A stretch of DNA of 64,000 nt from Rhizobium leguminosarum. Lineage in GTDB: Bacteria; Pseudomonadota; Alphaproteobacteria; Rhizobiales; Rhizobiaceae. The position numbers were made by a program, and so were the translations under genes. Below the pieces are notes generated by a model. That model did no database searches, was not told the DNA's origin, and saw nothing but the letters and a program-made list of their open reading frames with translations. Of this stretch, positions 42,445 through 52,439 are shown in pieces (the first letter of the stretch is position 1; each line of letters begins with the position of its first letter). Location of the stretch: the NCBI RefSeq assembly GCF_001679785.1, contig NZ_CP016288.1:62001-126000 (forward strand). Direction: 5' to 3'.

Positions 42445-43643
42445 ATGTTTGCAGGGCACGACCCCCTCCTGGTCGCGCTTTCGGTGGTGATCGCCATCCT
42501 GGGGGATATACAGGATTCGGGCTTACGGCCCGTGTGCGGGGCACCGGTAGTGCCGACCGCAGGCTGTTGCTTGCCTGCGCGGCCTTCTTCCTTGCAGTCG
42601 GTGTCTGGACCATGCATTTCGTCGCCATGTTGGCAGCGCCAATCCCGCCGGATGCCACCTATCTTGTCCTGCCAACCGTCGTATCCTTTCTTATCTGTGC
42701 CCTTGTTATGGGGGTTTCGCTATTTTTCGTCTCCGTCGGCGAGCCTTCAAATGCGCGGGTGCTCCTCTCGGCATTGCTGCTCGGCTTGGGGATCGCATTG
42801 ATGCACTATGTCGGCATCCATGGTCTTGCTGGCACCTTCCATATCGAGCATCAGCATGCATTAGTTGTGGCGTCCGTGGTGATCGCCGTGGGCGCGGCCT
42901 ACGGCGGCCTGCGTATTTTTCTCGCCCGGCATGGCGGCATGCGGCTCGCGCTGAGTGCCACGGCATTCGGAGTGGCGGTCTCCGGCATGCATTTTACCGC
43001 CATGTACGGCATGCACTTCGTGCCGGGAAGCCCCGCCCACCACGCGACGACCGGACTGGCTGTCTCCCGCGAGGCTCTAGCCCTGATAGTATCGCCTTTG
43101 TGTTTTCTGATTATCTTCGGCTTTTTGCTGCTCCTACTACCCGAACCGTGGGCCCGCGCGCTGAATTCAGCGCCCGCCAGCCAGCCCGATACCATTGATG
43201 GCGAGGCGTCGCCGCTTGACCGGAACAGCTTGGATTCCGCCGACACTCAAGCAGAATTAACGCAGCGCCCGGGGGAGCGGCCCAGCATCGCCGTAATGAC
43301 GCGGGTGCCTGTCGAGGGGCCCGACGGGACCCGTTTCGTCGAGGCCGCACGGATCCGCAGCGTGAGAGCAAACGCCCACTATACGCTGGTTCACGATGGC
43401 AACCGAGAACGGATGTGCCCATGGGCGATCTCGCAAGCCGAGGCCCGACTCGATCCTGCCATTTTCATGCGCGTCCACCGTAGCCACATCGTTTCCATTC
43501 CCCTCGTCTCATTGATCCGCAAGGAAGGCAATGGTGCTGTCGTAGAGGTAGACGGGGAGGTGCCGCATCTGGTTCCAGTGAGCCGCGTCAAAATTGCCGA
43601 ACTGAGGGCACGCCTAGGGTTGGCTAAGCGCGACGACTCCTAG
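42445..43643 (+). pseudogene. MHYT-LytTR sensor/regulator with a one-base frameshift
   Basis: The reading frame from ATG 42445 starts as a normal MHYT domain (MFAGHDPLLVALSVVIAILG) but leaves frame at the G run 42501-42505. One extra G would give GYTGFGLTARVRG and continue uninterrupted to 43643, a 399-residue protein. The rest holds the MHYT motifs (TMHFVAML, LMHYVGIHG, GMHFTAMYGMHF) over six or seven helices, and a LytTR DNA-binding domain at the end (IRSVRANAHYTLVHDG ... FMRVHRSHIVSI). MHYT proteins are proposed copper-binding sensors of O2, CO or NO; MHYT-LytTR proteins include CoxC/CoxH. As written, translation could only start inside the domain, for example at GTG 42534. Confidence 0.75.
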
Positions 43644-43935
43644 CTACGGCACAAAGCTTACGCAGTTCGTGATGGGTGGACCTCATTTCGTGCGATTCCC
43701 AGCGCTTCGTGCTCTGGTTATCATGGCCATCTTGCCAGCCTTGGCTTGTCAATAACAAACTTGCCGTCGCTATCTCCCTGAGAGGGTTGATCCCCAAGGT
43801 TCCCCACCGAAAAAGATATGTAGGTAGAATGTGAGCCGTAATTATTCACGGGCCGCCCGCTGGGGCAGCGGTGGCGCGAAACGTTTCGTCATGAGAAGCA
43901 ATCTCGCAACGCATCCTTCGTGCCGGGAGGACTGC

Positions 43936-44502
43936 ATGCTGGATCTCGATTTGCTCGATGAGCGACACGTGTCCATTGTCAAGGAAGCGATTACCGAACA
44001 TCGTATCGGCTTCATCGTCCAGAGCATACATGCTAACGACGATCCGGCCCGGCTTCTATACGGTGAGTGCTTGCCTTACCTTATTGACAAAGAGGGGATA
44101 GAACACGCAGACGTTGTGTTTGTTCCCGCACTGGAGGCTTTGGGAGAAGCGCCCGTCCTGGACCGGCATATGCTCAAGCTTGTCCTGGATGCGCTAGAAC
44201 CCAATTCTCTGTCGGTCCTAGGATATAGTTTCTCAAGTCACAACGTTTCCGATCCTGGGAGTTGGGCTCATATTCGCGACCAGATCGCCGCTCGACCTGA
44301 ATTGTCGTCGCGGCTTGTACTAAAGTTTACCGGAATTCCGGCCTCTGCCGATGTCGCGCTGGCGATTAATTCGCTTTCAGAGGCGAGAGACTTAGGGTGC
44401 CGGATTGCGATCGACCACCGGTCGTGGACCGGAATCACCTGCGCGTTGACTCGCAAACATTGGCATTCGACAATATGCGAGAATGGATACATCGTAATGT
44501 GA
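43936..44502 (+). CDS. Degenerate, short EAL-domain protein
   Basis: A 188-residue protein. The region from GFIVQSIHANDD and LLYGECLPYL (the EAL position reads ECL) through RHMLKLVLDALEP and LVLKFTGIP to GCRIAIDH follows the order of an EAL c-di-GMP phosphodiesterase domain. The usual DDFG Asp pair and later catalytic residues are missing, since the frame turns to unrelated sequence after RIAIDHRSW. GGAGG lies six bases before the chosen ATG; an in-frame upstream start exists. Probably inactive, or a binding-only remnant. Confidence 0.6.
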   Translation: MLDLDLLDERHVSIVKEAITEHRIGFIVQSIHANDDPARLLYGECLPYLIDKEGIEHADVVFVPALEALGEAPVLDRHMLKLVLDALEPNSLSVLGYSFSSHNVSDPGSWAHIRDQIAARPELSSRLVLKFTGIPASADVALAINSLSEARDLGCRIAIDHRSWTGITCALTRKHWHSTICENGYIVM

Positions 44503-45212
44503 CAGAGGTATCTTGAGGTAGCCTGCAGCGCACCAGAGTTGTCCGTAAAGGACCGATGTCTTAATTCGAAGACTTACACGCATATCCTTTTAGAAGTCGA
44601 CGAACTGGCGCGGCGATTGCCATGGGCGCCCTGAGCAACTGGCCTCTCTCGCCGCCCTTTTGCAAATCGTTCGATGGAGAGCGATCTATTTGGTTGGATA
44701 GCCAGATTCGATATGTTATAACATTATGGACCGAGAGTGAAGTGCGCCTTGCGACATGATCCCAAGTTCGGGTTTGCTCGAACACCCTGCAAGTCGCCGA
44801 TCGGCAGAACTCGACAACATCTTTGTCAATGGTGGAGACGGGTACGAAGAACGTCAAAGTAATTGAACATGACGGCCTCTTTGGACGTGACACACTCCGC
44901 CGGTGTCGAAGGGCGCCTTTACCCGCGGACTCGCGTGGCAAATCGGCAACAACTGTTATAACGTCACATTGTACAGGACTTTTCTTAAAGAAACCGGAAT
45001 TTTCCAAAATACACTCCATCACCAGATATGCCCATTCATATGACAGTCGACGTCATTATAACTGGACGTGGCGCTTCGACCGCTAACAGGCAGTGCGGCT
45101 CGACAAACCTACGGATCTCCAACAGGGACCTCGACGCCGCAGGCAGACCATTGACGCCTGTGCGCCGGAGCAACGGTTTCGACCGATCAACAATATTGAG
45201 GTTAGTCCTGGG
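44503..45212. other. Long non-coding, AT-richer stretch
   Basis: 710 bases without a supported gene between the EAL remnant and the AraC gene. Base composition is lower in GC than the backbone, and short frames on both strands have no family features. It contains a ~33-base element at 44980-45012 repeated at 46371. The last part is the likely promoter of the AraC gene. Confidence 0.5.
44980..45012 (+). repeat. 33-base repeated element, copy 1
   Basis: The core AAGAAACCGGA, then a T-rich part and CAAAATAC, is shared with 46371-46403; TTTCTTAAAGAAA forms a small inverted repeat at its left end. It lies about 200 bases before the AraC gene. It may be a regulatory site shared by two island genes, or a relic of duplication. 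Confidence 0.55.
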
Positions 45213-46127
45213 ATGCCGGGAAGAATTGAAGTTCCAGAACACCGCTCTCCGACCGAGTGGCCGAAAGCAGGCGCGCACATCTTTCATGAAATTCCGGAAA
45301 GCAAGGGGCTGCGTCTCATAACGGACAAAGGCGCGGCGGCTCATGTTGTTCGGCCACCGGGATCGCATACGCTCAAGGCCCGGGAACATTTGGCGACGGT
45401 GATGCTCGCACCTTCGCCTGGAATAAGGGTGTCTTTCGGCGATGATCACGTTGCGCACGAATACGACGGCGACGCCGGGATGGTATCGGTCACTCCTGCA
45501 AACACAGTACGCAACGTGACATGGTCTTCCACCTGCGAGAAGGTAATCGTTACCGTGCCGCCCCAGCGCTTTCTGGAGCTGGCGGCGCATGAGTTCGGCG
45601 CGGGTCATACGGTACTCCAACCGCCGCCACTCGGCGCCATAGACCTTCAGGCGCTGCATCTCGCGGAGATGTTGAAGGCGGAACTGGTACGCGAAGTTCC
45701 AAACAAGATCTACATCGAATCGCTAATCGCCATCTTTGGCGTGCACATCGTCCGAAATTATACAGGCTTGGACAAATTGCCGTCGGGCCGAAAGAGAGGC
45801 AGCGGCCTGTCGAACCGCAGTGCCGTGCGAGTTCGCGAGCTGTTGGAGTCAAGGTTTTCCAGCAAGATCACAGTGGCCGAGCTTGCGGCGGTCTCAGGCC
45901 TTTCTCCCCGCCATTTCATCCAGGCCTTTACGACGACCTTCGGCGAGCCTCCGCACAAATATGTTCTTCGACTGCGCCTCAATTTTGCTGAAAAACTCCT
46001 CGTCGAAAACGTACTATCGATCGCCGAAATCGCCCATCTGAGCGGATTTTCAGATCAGAGCCATCTGACCGTGACAATGTCGAAACATAGAAACAGGACC
46101 CCCAGACAGGTAAGGCAGCAACGATGA
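45213..46127 (+). CDS. AraC-family regulator of the adhesion island
   Basis: A 304-residue protein. The C-terminal AraC domain is clear: VRELLESRFSSKITVAELAAVSGLSPRHFIQAF for the first helix-turn-helix, and LSIAEIAHLSGFSDQSHLTVTMSKHRNRTPRQ for the second. The N-terminal part (HVVRPPGSHTLKAREHLATV) is of the unknown-sensor type. ATG 45213 was chosen for its GAGG about ten bases upstream; an earlier in-frame start adds a doubtful lead. It may control the autotransporter locus downstream. Confidence 0.82.
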   Translation: MPGRIEVPEHRSPTEWPKAGAHIFHEIPESKGLRLITDKGAAAHVVRPPGSHTLKAREHLATVMLAPSPGIRVSFGDDHVAHEYDGDAGMVSVTPANTVRNVTWSSTCEKVIVTVPPQRFLELAAHEFGAGHTVLQPPPLGAIDLQALHLAEMLKAELVREVPNKIYIESLIAIFGVHIVRNYTGLDKLPSGRKRGSGLSNRSAVRVRELLESRFSSKITVAELAAVSGLSPRHFIQAFTTTFGEPPHKYVLRLRLNFAEKLLVENVLSIAEIAHLSGFSDQSHLTVTMSKHRNRTPRQVRQQR

Positions 46128-46455
46128 TCTACTGTCGCTGCAATGCCTTGATCTCGTGGGAATTGGGTCTCATTTTTTTAGCGAGAAGCATCAAAGCGAC
46201 GAGAGGAGTTTGGCCACACGCAAACATACTTACCTGATCTCTCCTGATCGTTTCATTTTTACCAAGGATCAACGCTGGTAGACACAGGTTTTTGTCGAGA
46301 CGAGAGTGTCTGTTCTGAGCTTTTACGACGGAATGGCCGTACTTACTTCAAGGCGAATTCAGACCGGATCTTTCTAAAAAGAAACCGGAGTTTCGCAAAA
46401 TACGTGTGCCACCGACTGTGGCTATCCTTGCGACAACACAATCATTCGGTGCGCT
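46128..46455. other. Intergenic region with second copy of the repeated element
   Basis: About 330 bases between the AraC gene and a small downstream gene. Apart from the 33-base element at 46371-46403 it holds T-rich runs (CATTTTTTTAGCG, 46170-46182), but no clear terminator or gene. Reading frames continuing into the next gene lack a start codon here. Confidence 0.45.
46371..46403 (+). repeat. 33-base repeated element, copy 2
   Basis: Matches 44980-45012 over its whole length with a few substitutions and one shifted base. It lies just before the small gene that leads into the autotransporter gene. Confidence 0.55.
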
Positions 46456-46848
46456 GTGGGGCTTTCTGGCAATCAGTCAATACGGTGTATTGGGTCATCC
46501 GGGGACATTTCGTTCCCGGAAACTCAAGTCTTTGTGCCAAGGGTAGAAGGGGCCTGGACTGCTCTGCAGCGCCAATATGGCGGTCAGATAAGCGACGCGG
46601 AGATCGACTATTTCTTTGCTTGTTTCGTGCTGGGGCTCACCACACCGGCTTTTACCGACCGGGATCCATCCCTCCATTTCGACGTCTGCCGCGCCCTTGT
46701 GTTGATCAAGCTGCCGCCGGACCGGGCTGACGCTGCGCTGTATTCCGTGCCTGCTCCTACTCAGGCAGGGGTGGAGAGCGTTTCCGAGTTGATCGAGAGC
46801 AAAGGGGTGGCGATGGGGCACGCCGTGCAAGACGAGTGGTACGATTAA
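46456..46848 (+). CDS. Hypothetical protein before the autotransporter
   Basis: About 130 residues from a GTG; the true start may be elsewhere. The sequence has an acidic, mixed helix pattern (RQYGGQISDAEIDYFFACFVLGL; SLHFDVCRALVLIKLPPDRADAAL) and no signal peptide. The open frame extends upstream to 46378 without an ATG. No family recognised. Position suggests it belongs to the adhesin transcription unit. Confidence 0.4.
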   Translation: MGLSGNQSIRCIGSSGDISFPETQVFVPRVEGAWTALQRQYGGQISDAEIDYFFACFVLGLTTPAFTDRDPSLHFDVCRALVLIKLPPDRADAALYSVPAPTQAGVESVSELIESKGVAMGHAVQDEWYD

Positions 46849-47023
46849 GAAATTTTTTCAACGGCCAAGGCGAGCTCCGCGGCATCGGCGCGCCCGAGTA
46901 GCAACGAGGGAAATGTACGGTGACTGAATGCATGAAGGGGCATACACAGCGCATATTCCGGTTCGGTGTCCCCAAAACCGTATCGCCGGTGAAAGCGGCG
47001 ACCGGTCTAGGCGGCGGCGGCTG

Positions 47024-50000
47024 ATGGCGATCCTTCGCCTGGTCCACCGTGTTCTTGGCTTTCGGCGCAAGGGTCCGGGGCTTGGAACATTGGGCGCCGG
47101 CGGCAGCTTTGGTTCAGTCCTTACAGGTAGCCTGGCGCTCATCGTGATCGGCCTCGCGACGCCCGCCCACGCACAATATGCCGCCGGCGGCGGTTCGGCG
47201 ACAGCCGGCGAATCGATAGCGGTAGGAAATGGCTCGAGCGCTACCAATGCCTGGGCCATAGCGATCGGCTTTCAGTCCGTTTCGTCTGCACAATACTCGG
47301 TGGCTCTCGGCCGGACTGCGTCGGCGACAGGCCCAGGTGGCGCCGTGGCGATCGGCAGCGGCACGATCTCAAACAACGTCAATACGGTCGCGCTCGGTGT
47401 CAACGCCAGCGCCACCGCGGCAGGTGCCAACGCCTTCGGCACCTTCTCCACCGCCTCGGGCGGGAACTCCACCGCCGTCGGCACCAGCACGACGGCCAGC
47501 GGCGGCTCTTCTTTCGCCGGTGGTTGGGGATCCATCGCCAGCGGAGCGCGTTCCACAGCATTGGGATTCCAAGCAAACTCCTCCGGGGTGGACTCGTTTG
47601 CCCAAGGTAATAACGCAGCCGCCAGCCAGCAGAACGCCATTGCCATCGGTTTCCAGGCGAATGCAACCGCGATAAACTCCCTCTATCTCGGCGCGCGCAC
47701 GGGTGCTGGAACGGGCGCCCTTGGCCAGGGCGCCATCGCCATCGGCACGGACGTCACGGCTCAGACCAACGCGGTTGCGATAGGGGGCACGGCGAGCGCT
47801 TCCGCCTTGCAGAGCGTCGCGCTGGGCTATGCGGCCGCCGCAACGAGCAATGCAACGACCGCCGTCGGGACTGGTGCTCGGGCGCAGGGTCAGAGTTCGC
47901 TCGCGCTGGGCACGCAGGCTGTTGCGGTCGGCGACAGCACGGTTATGGTCGGACAAGGCGCCGGCGCCGGTTCAACCGCCGGCAATTCCAGTTCGGTCGC
48001 CATGGGCGTTGCGGCCGGCACGCTGGTGAGCGGCGCACAGAACACCGCCATCGGCAGCGGCATTCCCAGCGTCATGAGGGGCGCCGGCTCGGGCGTCACG
48101 GGCGCACGCAACCTCGCCATGGGAACCGGCGACGGCACCGCCACTTACGACGGCACGCTTTCGGCTTCGGCAGGCAACCTGGTGACGGGCAACGACAATA
48201 TTGCGATCGGCACCAATGCCGGCATCGGCGTAGCCGCCAATGCAACGACATCGATCGGCTTCCATGCCATGGCAACCGCCGACAATACTGTTGCTGTCGG
48301 CCCCCAGGCCAATGCCAGCGGGACCAACTCGGCAGCGCTCGGCAACGTCGCGGTCGCTTCGGGCAACTTTGCGCTTGCCTTGGGTAATTCGGCTGTGTCG
48401 AGCGGGGTCGGCGCCGTCGCAGCGGGGTCGGGAGCCCAGGCTACCGCCGTCTCCACCACGGCGCTCGGCAACAACGCCAGGGCGACCGGCGCGAACGCAG
48501 CCGCGCTCGGACTGGGCGCTACCGCCAGCGGAATCAACAGTGCCGCTCTCGGCCGGGGCGCCCAAGCCAGCGCCCAGAACTCCGTCTCTGTCGGCGCTGG
48601 GACGAGGGCATCCGGGATAAACTCCGTCTATCTCGGATCGAGCACTTTTGCGACAAGCGCCAGTGGAGAGAGCGCCATCGGCATCGGCACGGACGTAACA
48701 GCGTCTGCGAACGATGCCCTTGCGATCGGACGCGAAAGCGGGGCGACCGCGACCAATGCCATCGCGATCGGTCTCCAGTCCGCCGCGGACTCCGCCGACG
48801 CCGTCGCCATCGGCACTGGCGCGTACGCGACCGGCGGCAAGGCCGTTGCGATCGGCGCAGGCAACACCGCTTACGGCGACGGCGCGGTCGCCATCGGTGA
48901 TCCGAGCTATGCGAGCGGCACCGGCGCCTTCACCGGAGGTGCGAACAACATCGCCAATGCCGACGGCGCGGCGAGCGCCACCGCTGCCAATGCCGCCAAC
49001 GGCGCGGTAGCGATCGGTAACGCCAACGTCGCCATCGGCCAAGGTTCCGTTGCGATCGGCAATACCAGCCGTGCGGGCGCTGCCGGTGCGGTCGCCTTCG
49101 GTGACGCTGCCGTCGCCAACAATGCTGACGATGTCGCCTTGGGTTCGGGCTCGGTCACCGACGCTGCGGTCGGCACGGCCAGCACCGTGATTGGCGGGAC
49201 GACCTATAACTTCGCCGGTACTTCCCCGACGAGTACCGTCAGCGTTGGCGCAGCGGGTGCCGAACGCACCATCACCAATGTCGCGGCGGGCCGGATCAAC
49301 GGCGGCTCCACTGATGCCATCAACGGCTCGCAGCTTTTTGCGACCAATCAGCAGGTCACCCAGAACACCACCGACATCGCCAATCTCGACGATACGATCA
49401 CCGACATCAACGACGGCGCCGGCATCAAATATTTCCACGCCAATTCGACGCTGCCGGATTCGCAGGCGCTGGGGATCGACGCGGTCGCCATTGGCCCCAA
49501 CGCAGTCGCGAACAATGCCGGGGACGTGGCGATCGGCCTGAACTCGGCATCCGGAACGACCACGACCGTCGGCGGTACGACTATCGGCGGCACGGCCTAC
49601 ACCTTCGCCGGCACGACACCGGCAGGAGCTTTCTCGGTCGGTTCGGCGGGCGCCGAGCGCCAGATCCAGAACGTCGCGGCCGGCCAGCTCTCGGGCAGCT
49701 CGACCGACGCGATCAACGGCTCGCAGCTCTTCGCGACCAACCAGCAGGTCACGCAGAACACCAACGACATCGCTAATCTCGGCGACACTATCGGTGATAT
49801 CGGTACTACGATTAACAATATCGCCGGCGACACGTCAGCACCCTTCACGGACGCAAATGGTGACGGCATCCGGTATGTGCGCACCAATGACCGGACGCTT
49901 GCGGTCAGCGATTCCTCCGCTCAAGGCATCGGCTCCACCGCGGTCGGATATGACGCCACCGCCATTGCGGACAACTCTCTCGCCCTGGGCCGGGACAGCC

Positions 50001-51841
50001 AAGCGACGATCGACGGCGGGGTAGCGCTTGGCTCCGGATCGATTTCCGATCGGGCCCTGGCGCCTGCGACCGGCCAGATCAGTGCCGGCCCGACGAACTT
50101 CATCGAATATAACACCACCGACAAGACGCTCCTGGGGGCGGTATCGGTTGGCACCAATACCTCATACCGGCAGATCACCAATGTCGCGGACGGCACGAGT
50201 GCCCAGGACGCGGTCACCATTCGCCAGCTCCAAGGCGCCATCGCCTCGGTCGCAGTGACGCCGAGCCAGTATTTCCATGCCAATTCGACGGCCGGCGATT
50301 CGCTGGCTGTCGGGGCCGAATCGATTGCTGTCGGTCCTACGACCGTCGTCAACGGTGACAACGGCATCGGCATCGGCAATGGCGCGATCGTCGATCAGCT
50401 AGCACCGGGCGGCACGGCCATCGGTCAGAACGCACATGTCATGTTGGCCGACGGTGTTGCGCTCGGCACGAATTCGACGGCGGCAGGCGTTCAGTCCGTT
50501 GCGCTCGGTGCGGGCGCAACGAGCAACCACATCAACAGTCTCGCGCTTGGTGCGCAATCGATCACCACGGTGGGCGCGCAGACGAACTACGCCGGCTTTG
50601 GCCTTGCCGCCTTGCAGAACTCGGCCGGCGAGGTGTCCTTCGGCTCGTCCGGGGCCGAACGCAAGCTGACCAATGTCGCAGCCGGTTCGGCTGATACCGA
50701 TGCCGTTAACGTCAGCCAGCTCAAGGGCCTCGGCACCAACATCACCAATCTGATCGGCGGAGGCACGACGATCAACCCGGACGGCACGGTCACCGGCCCG
50801 ACCTACAACATCCAAGGTGGCAGCTATACGACCGTCTATGATGGCTTCACGGCCGTCGACAATGCCCTCACCAACATCGCCAATGGCGGCGGTATCAAAT
50901 ACTTCCATTCCAATTCGACGCTGGCCGACTCCATTGCCTCAGGGACTGACAGCGTCTCGATCGGTCCTGAAAGCGTGGCGAGCGGGACCAACAGCCTGGC
51001 TGCCGGGCACGGGTCGACGGCGACCGGTACGGGCGCGGTCGCGCTCGGCCAGGGCGCGCAGGCGAACAACGCAAACGATGTCGCTCTCGGTTCGGGTTCC
51101 GTAACGGAAGCTGCCGTGGGTACGTCGGGGACCACGATTCGGGGCACGCGGTACGACTTTGCGGGAACCGCGCCGGTCGGGACGGTCAGCGTCGGCGCAG
51201 ATGGCGCGGAAAGAACGGTGACAAACGTTGCGGCCGGGCGCATTTCCGCCGACAGCACCGACGCCATTAATGGTTCCCAGCTCCACGCGACCAATACGGC
51301 AATCGAGGATTTACAGGGCGGCATTGGCAATATCAACGATAGTGCGGTCTTCTATGACCTCAACCCGGACGGCAGCAAGAAAAACAGCATCACCCTCCAG
51401 GGCGGCGACGTAAATGCACCGGTCGTCATCTCGAATGTCGGCAGAGGTGTCAGGGACACTGATGCGGTCAATGTCGCTCAATTGAATCAGAGCTCTGCCG
51501 ATGCCAGGTCCTACACGGACAACCGTGCGAATTATGCCATTGATACCGCCAATGACTATACCGACCAAAAGTTCGGCCAGCTTAACCGGGAGATGGGCGG
51601 CATCCGTTCAGAGGCCAGGGCGGCGGCGGCAATTGGACTTGCCGCGGCATCACTTCGTTATGACGATCGCCCAGGCAAGCTGAGCGTGGCGATGGGCGGT
51701 GGCTTCTGGCGCAGTGAGGGCGCACTTGCCTTCGGTGCCGGTTACACCAGCGAAGACGGCCGCGTTCGCGCCAATCTTTCCGGTACGGTCGCCGATGGGG
51801 ATGTTGGTGTGGGCGCCGGTCTCAGCTTCACTCTAAACTGA
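47024..51841 (+). CDS. YadA-like trimeric autotransporter adhesin
   Basis: A 1605-residue surface adhesin. An extended signal peptide (residues about 1-50, ending ATPAHAQ) is followed by a very long head of YadA-type left-handed beta-roll repeats (SVALG..A.A.G; NTVALGVNASATAAG). Neck/stalk segments come next, such as ERTITNVAAGRINGGSTDAI, with the refrain IKYFHANSTL at several places. The C-terminal YadA anchor follows ARAAAAIGLAAASLRYDD, includes MGGGFWRSEGALAFGAGYTS and ends FTLN, forming the 12-strand trimer barrel. The ATG at 47024 gives the best signal peptide; 46928 is an earlier option. IalB-family genes follow directly. Likely role: host-surface or biofilm attachment. Confidence 0.93.
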   Translation: MAILRLVHRVLGFRRKGPGLGTLGAGGSFGSVLTGSLALIVIGLATPAHAQYAAGGGSATAGESIAVGNGSSATNAWAIAIGFQSVSSAQYSVALGRTASATGPGGAVAIGSGTISNNVNTVALGVNASATAAGANAFGTFSTASGGNSTAVGTSTTASGGSSFAGGWGSIASGARSTALGFQANSSGVDSFAQGNNAAASQQNAIAIGFQANATAINSLYLGARTGAGTGALGQGAIAIGTDVTAQTNAVAIGGTASASALQSVALGYAAAATSNATTAVGTGARAQGQSSLALGTQAVAVGDSTVMVGQGAGAGSTAGNSSSVAMGVAAGTLVSGAQNTAIGSGIPSVMRGAGSGVTGARNLAMGTGDGTATYDGTLSASAGNLVTGNDNIAIGTNAGIGVAANATTSIGFHAMATADNTVAVGPQANASGTNSAALGNVAVASGNFALALGNSAVSSGVGAVAAGSGAQATAVSTTALGNNARATGANAAALGLGATASGINSAALGRGAQASAQNSVSVGAGTRASGINSVYLGSSTFATSASGESAIGIGTDVTASANDALAIGRESGATATNAIAIGLQSAADSADAVAIGTGAYATGGKAVAIGAGNTAYGDGAVAIGDPSYASGTGAFTGGANNIANADGAASATAANAANGAVAIGNANVAIGQGSVAIGNTSRAGAAGAVAFGDAAVANNADDVALGSGSVTDAAVGTASTVIGGTTYNFAGTSPTSTVSVGAAGAERTITNVAAGRINGGSTDAINGSQLFATNQQVTQNTTDIANLDDTITDINDGAGIKYFHANSTLPDSQALGIDAVAIGPNAVANNAGDVAIGLNSASGTTTTVGGTTIGGTAYTFAGTTPAGAFSVGSAGAERQIQNVAAGQLSGSSTDAINGSQLFATNQQVTQNTNDIANLGDTIGDIGTTINNIAGDTSAPFTDANGDGIRYVRTNDRTLAVSDSSAQGIGSTAVGYDATAIADNSLALGRDSQATIDGGVALGSGSISDRALAPATGQISAGPTNFIEYNTTDKTLLGAVSVGTNTSYRQITNVADGTSAQDAVTIRQLQGAIASVAVTPSQYFHANSTAGDSLAVGAESIAVGPTTVVNGDNGIGIGNGAIVDQLAPGGTAIGQNAHVMLADGVALGTNSTAAGVQSVALGAGATSNHINSLALGAQSITTVGAQTNYAGFGLAALQNSAGEVSFGSSGAERKLTNVAAGSADTDAVNVSQLKGLGTNITNLIGGGTTINPDGTVTGPTYNIQGGSYTTVYDGFTAVDNALTNIANGGGIKYFHSNSTLADSIASGTDSVSIGPESVASGTNSLAAGHGSTATGTGAVALGQGAQANNANDVALGSGSVTEAAVGTSGTTIRGTRYDFAGTAPVGTVSVGADGAERTVTNVAAGRISADSTDAINGSQLHATNTAIEDLQGGIGNINDSAVFYDLNPDGSKKNSITLQGGDVNAPVVISNVGRGVRDTDAVNVAQLNQSSADARSYTDNRANYAIDTANDYTDQKFGQLNREMGGIRSEARAAAAIGLAAASLRYDDRPGKLSVAMGGGFWRSEGALAFGAGYTSEDGRVRANLSGTVADGDVGVGAGLSFTLN

Positions 51842-51848
51842 GGTCTGC

Positions 51849-52424
51849 ATGTTCAGGAGAGCGGGTCCCGTTTCCTCGGTCTTCATAGCATGCCTTTTCT
51901 TGTACGGCCCGCAGGCGGCCGGACAGGAGGCAATCGCGTCCGGCTACCGAATCAGGCCGCCGGAAGTCGCGGTTCCAGATGGCGCAACGCTAGGCGAGTA
52001 TCAGAGAATGATTAGACCGTTCGAGAATTGGACGCTGATCTGCGACGAAAATCTGAAAGCTCGACAAAGGGTCTGCAACGTCACTCAGACGATCGAAAAC
52101 CAGGCAGGACAGCTCGCTTTCAGTTGGTCACTTGCCGCCACACCGGAAGGCAAGCCCTACATGATTCTGAGGACCGCACCGGTTGCCAAGAGCGATGGCG
52201 TCGTCTCGTTGAAATTCGAAGGCCGGAAAGAGCCGGTAACAGTCCAGCTCGACGGATGCAATCAGGCTGTCTGCATCGGAATGCTGCCGGTCGGCCCCAT
52301 CATGCGCGAGCAGATCTCGAAGAACTCGGCATCAACGGTGTCCTATTCGATAAGGGACGGGAGAACCGTCAGCGTAACCGCAACCCTCAGGGGCCTTTCC
52401 ATGGCCGTTGAGGCGATCAATTAA
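51849..52424 (+). CDS. IalB-family exported protein
   Basis: A 191-residue protein with signal peptide and the IalB (invasion-associated locus B) pattern: FENWTLICDENLKARQRVCNVTQTI, PYMILRTAPVAKSDGVVSLKFEG, VQLDGCNQAVCIGMLPVG and SVSYSIRDGRTVSV-like end. The four cysteines of the family are all present. IalB proteins help Bartonella enter erythrocytes and are common in Rhizobiales. The ATG is seven bases after the adhesin stop, so it is likely co-expressed. Confidence 0.87.
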   Translation: MFRRAGPVSSVFIACLFLYGPQAAGQEAIASGYRIRPPEVAVPDGATLGEYQRMIRPFENWTLICDENLKARQRVCNVTQTIENQAGQLAFSWSLAATPEGKPYMILRTAPVAKSDGVVSLKFEGRKEPVTVQLDGCNQAVCIGMLPVGPIMREQISKNSASTVSYSIRDGRTVSVTATLRGLSMAVEAIN

Positions 52425-52439
52425 CGGAGGCATTTCACG

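Noticed and set aside
47972..49438. Minus-strand open frames within the adhesin gene
   Set aside because: They mirror the repetitive YadA head repeats and arise from codon bias and repeats, not from real genes.
47200..51700. Repeat-dense region considered as a CRISPR or satellite array
   Set aside because: The repeats are in-frame protein repeats of a trimeric autotransporter with no regular spacer structure.
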